Shown here: positions 62,074 to 64,000 of the stretch, one piece after another
Position numbering within the stretch: position 1 is the first letter of the stretch
Layout of the letters: the number at the start of each line of letters is the position of its first letter
DNA from: TMED27 sp041397865
GTDB taxonomy: Bacteria > Pseudomonadota > Alphaproteobacteria > Micavibrionales > Micavibrionaceae
Length of the DNA: 64,000 nucleotides
Assembly: GCA_041397865.1 (NCBI GenBank)
Contig: JAWKVT010000001.1
Span: 1,116,001-1,180,000 of the forward strand
Reading direction: 5' to 3'
Made by a program: the position numbers and the translations under genes
Notes under the pieces: model-generated
Databases searched by the model: none
What the model was told of the DNA's origin: nothing
What the model saw: the letters and a program-made list of their open reading frames with translations, nothing else

Positions 62074-63101
62074 ACATTTTTTCACGTTATATTTTAACAA
62101 TGTTCACCCGCACGGCGCTCACCATGCTCGCCGCCCTCACCGCCGTTTTCCTCGTCTTCGACATCCTCTCAAACGCCGGAGACATAACAACAAACAGCAA
62201 CAACGCCCTAAAAACCCTGCTTGATTATATAAGCCTGCGCCTTCCCGGCACGTTCATCCTCATCATGCCCATAGCCGCGCTTCTAAGCGCCATGATTACC
62301 ATGCATAAAATGGCCCGCAGCCGCGAAATGATAGCCGCGTTCAGCGCAGGCTTCACAATCTACCGCGTCGCCCTCATCCTGAGCGCCGGGGCACTTTTCC
62401 TCAGCCTCGTCCAGTTCGTCCTTGCCGAAACCGCCCTGAGCGCCACCTCAACCCGCCTCCGCCTCTGGGCTGCGCAAGACTACGCCAAAACGCCCCCCAA
62501 AGCCCCCGAAACCAACAAAACAACATGGGCCGCCGCCGGGGATTATATCCTGCACTACGAAACCGCCAGCCCCGACGGACACACCCTCACAAATCCCCTT
62601 CTCATCCACAGAACAAAAACCGGCCTCATTGACGATTACACCCGCGCCCGGCGCGCATTTTACGACGGCGAGGCATGGCAACTGCTCGACAGCGCCGGAA
62701 AATCGGTAAAAATAAACATCCCCCTCCACCCCGACGATTTCTCCATCCCCGCCCAAACCTACGAAGAAATCCGCCTGACACAGCTATGGCCGCTTGTCTT
62801 CTCCTCCGGCCAAACAACGCCTCTGCACACCCTCTGGCTCCAGCGCAAATTCGCCCAGCCCCTAAGCATCATCGTCATGGCCCTGCTCGCCGCCCCGCTC
62901 GGACTGTTCATGGCCCGCCAATATAACCCGCTCCTCACCCATTTCAGCTTCCTCATGGCCGGGTTCTCATTCTTCATCATGGAAAAGCTCCTGCTCTCCA
63001 TGGGCGAAAGCGCCGCCCTGCCGGCATTTTTAGCCGTATGGTCGCCACTCTTGATCTTCACGGCAATGAGCCTATGGTTTATGCTCTATAAACAGGAATA
63101 A
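62070..63101 (+). CDS. lptG: LPS export ABC transporter permease LptG
   Basis: A 343-residue partner of LptF with the same 3+jellyroll+3 helix plan. SLRLPGTFILIMPIAALLSAMITMHKMARSREM is the coupling-helix region, and the last three helices follow residue 265. Both permeases being adjacent and overlapping is the normal arrangement; the ATPase (lptB) is not in this window. Confidence 0.92.
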   Translation: MNIFSRYILTMFTRTALTMLAALTAVFLVFDILSNAGDITTNSNNALKTLLDYISLRLPGTFILIMPIAALLSAMITMHKMARSREMIAAFSAGFTIYRVALILSAGALFLSLVQFVLAETALSATSTRLRLWAAQDYAKTPPKAPETNKTTWAAAGDYILHYETASPDGHTLTNPLLIHRTKTGLIDDYTRARRAFYDGEAWQLLDSAGKSVKINIPLHPDDFSIPAQTYEEIRLTQLWPLVFSSGQTTPLHTLWLQRKFAQPLSIIVMALLAAPLGLFMARQYNPLLTHFSFLMAGFSFFIMEKLLLSMGESAALPAFLAVWSPLLIFTAMSLWFMLYKQE

Positions 63102-63115
63102 GGAATACCAAAGAC

Positions 63116-63898
63116 ATGAATTTCGGCTTTTGGAACCATAACTACCGGCTCGACAAAATGGGGCTGAAAGACCTATGGATTGCATATTTCATGCACTACA
63201 CCATACAGGCCTACCTGCTCCTCGCCGCCATAAGCCTTACCCTCGCATGGAAAGCCGCCACCACAGCGCTCCCCATCGCCCTGTCCATTGCCGCCGCGCT
63301 CATTCTCTACCCCTTCATCTGGTACCTGCTCCACCGCTATGTCCTGCATGGCCGCTACCTCTACCGCTCACCCCTCACCGCCAAAGCATGGAAACGCATC
63401 CATTTCGACCACCACCGCGACCCGCACGACCTGAACGTCCTCTTCGGCGCGCTCTATACAACCCTGCCCACAATCGCCCTGGCCACCATGCCCGTCGGCT
63501 ACCTTATCGGCGGCGCAGCCGGGCTTTGGGCCGCCTTCGCCACGGGCCTCATCACCACCTGTTTTTACGAATTCAACCACTGCATCCAGCACCTCAACTA
63601 CACGCCCAAATGGAAATTCATCCAGACTATCAAGCGTCTGCATTTGCGCCACCATTTCCACGATGAAAACACCAATTTCGGCATCACCAATTTCATGCCC
63701 GACCGCCTCTTCGGCACATTCAAACCCAGCGCCAAAGGCCGCCCGCAAAGCGAAACCGTCTTCAATCTCGGCTATACGGGCGAGGAAGTCCGGCGCTACC
63801 CGTGGGTTGCCCGCGCCACCGATGACATCGACGAAAACCGCGCCATCACCGAAGGCATAGAGCGCCGCAAACCACAAGATATTGAGGACGCCGCATGA
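63116..63898 (+). CDS. Fatty acid hydroxylase / sterol desaturase superfamily protein
   Basis: A 260-residue membrane protein with His clusters HRYVLH (about residue 73), HFDHH (about 96), HCIQHLNY (about 155) and HLRHHFH (about 174), the di-iron ligands of the superfamily. The layout resembles small bacterial members that hydroxylate carotenoids or lipids. It follows lptG by 14 bp and overlaps the next gene by 4 bp, so it belongs to the same transcript; modification of an LPS acyl chain is conceivable but not shown. Confidence 0.85.
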   Translation: MNFGFWNHNYRLDKMGLKDLWIAYFMHYTIQAYLLLAAISLTLAWKAATTALPIALSIAAALILYPFIWYLLHRYVLHGRYLYRSPLTAKAWKRIHFDHHRDPHDLNVLFGALYTTLPTIALATMPVGYLIGGAAGLWAAFATGLITTCFYEFNHCIQHLNYTPKWKFIQTIKRLHLRHHFHDENTNFGITNFMPDRLFGTFKPSAKGRPQSETVFNLGYTGEEVRRYPWVARATDDIDENRAITEGIERRKPQDIEDAA

Positions 63899-64000
63899 TA
63901 ACGGTCAAACCCGCCGAAAACAAAAAAGCCCTGCGCGATTTTGTGACCCTGCCAACCCGCCTCTACACCGATGACCCGCTCTACAGACCGCAATTAACCA
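63895..64000 (+). CDS. Start of an acyltransferase-like gene (partial, runs off right edge)
   Basis: The ATG at 63895 overlaps the hydroxylase stop (ATGA) and opens a frame of 35 codons to the window end. It reads MITVKPAENKKALRDF then PTRLYTDDPLYRP, the pattern (F..LP..LY..DP.W.P) that begins a family of GNAT-like N-acyltransferases. The visible part is too short to be sure. Confidence 0.5.
   Translation, partial: MITVKPAENKKALRDFVTLPTRLYTDDPLYRPQLT

Overview
The window looks like a piece of an alphaproteobacterial chromosome. The evidence is the gene content and style: an LptF/LptG pair, a YhdP/AsmA-type protein, dense operons joined by ATGA overlaps, and palindromic intergenic repeats of the GCGTAAGCG / GCGAAGCAATC kind. 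An uncultured or Micavibrio-like lineage is possible, but I cannot fix the genus from sequence alone. The flanks (1-20 kb and 56-64 kb) are GC-rich housekeeping and envelope genes. The middle (about 20-35 kb) is accessory DNA of different base composition, followed by a very large secreted-protein gene and efflux operons.

Layout. 1-5 kb, minus strand: nucleotide-sugar genes (UDP-glucuronate 4-epimerase type, gmd, fcl) with a membrane fatty acid hydroxylase and a CheD-like protein that runs off the left edge and lacks the catalytic residues. 4.8-19 kb: tsaC/sua5, anmK, tyrS, an AsmA-like giant with a SUMF1-fold protein, a sodium:solute symporter, a Kef-type antiporter, a glutamine amidotransferase, a DUF5679 zinc-ribbon protein, glucokinase, a polysaccharide deacetylase and tRNA-Gly(TCC). 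20.2-27.5 kb: an integrated element starting at tRNA-Trp(CCA). It has a frameshifted tyrosine integrase, a DUF6499 protein, a decaying Rep gene beside a cruciform-like hairpin, a second tyrosine recombinase, a strongly structured candidate RNA with its own terminator, and two unknown envelope proteins.

27.5-33.4 kb: a complete type II-C CRISPR-Cas locus. A tracrRNA is transcribed leftward, away from cas9; then come cas9 (1054 aa), cas1 and cas2, and an array of 20 full repeats plus a partial one. The match between tracrRNA and repeat shows that the array is read on the minus strand, toward cas2. Each repeat ends in an extended -10 box (TGCTATGCT), as in the Neisseria II-C system where every repeat carries its own promoter. 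One hairpin with U-tracts on both sides lies between cas2 and the array and can end both converging transcripts. Spacers next to cas2 are shortened (21, 23, 26, 26 nt against 30).

33.6-42 kb: two tandem XRE-type regulators diverge from a 2265-residue RTX protein with two duplicated LamG-like modules; no type I exporter gene is visible. 42.3-47.9 kb: an RND multidrug efflux operon (adaptor, pump, outer-membrane factor). 48 kb: a 260-bp relic made of fragments of two insertion sequence families. 48.3-51 kb: LOG, LysE-type and beta-CASP nuclease genes. 51.4-56.4 kb: a copper/silver efflux operon (CusB, CusA) ending in a DUF2282 (bufferin-type) peptide, with the tail of a chemoreceptor gene stranded behind it. 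56.5-64 kb: a class II amidotransferase, a GMC oxidoreductase and a flippase on the minus strand, then a HIT protein, lptF-lptG, a second membrane hydroxylase and the start of an acyltransferase-like gene on the plus strand.
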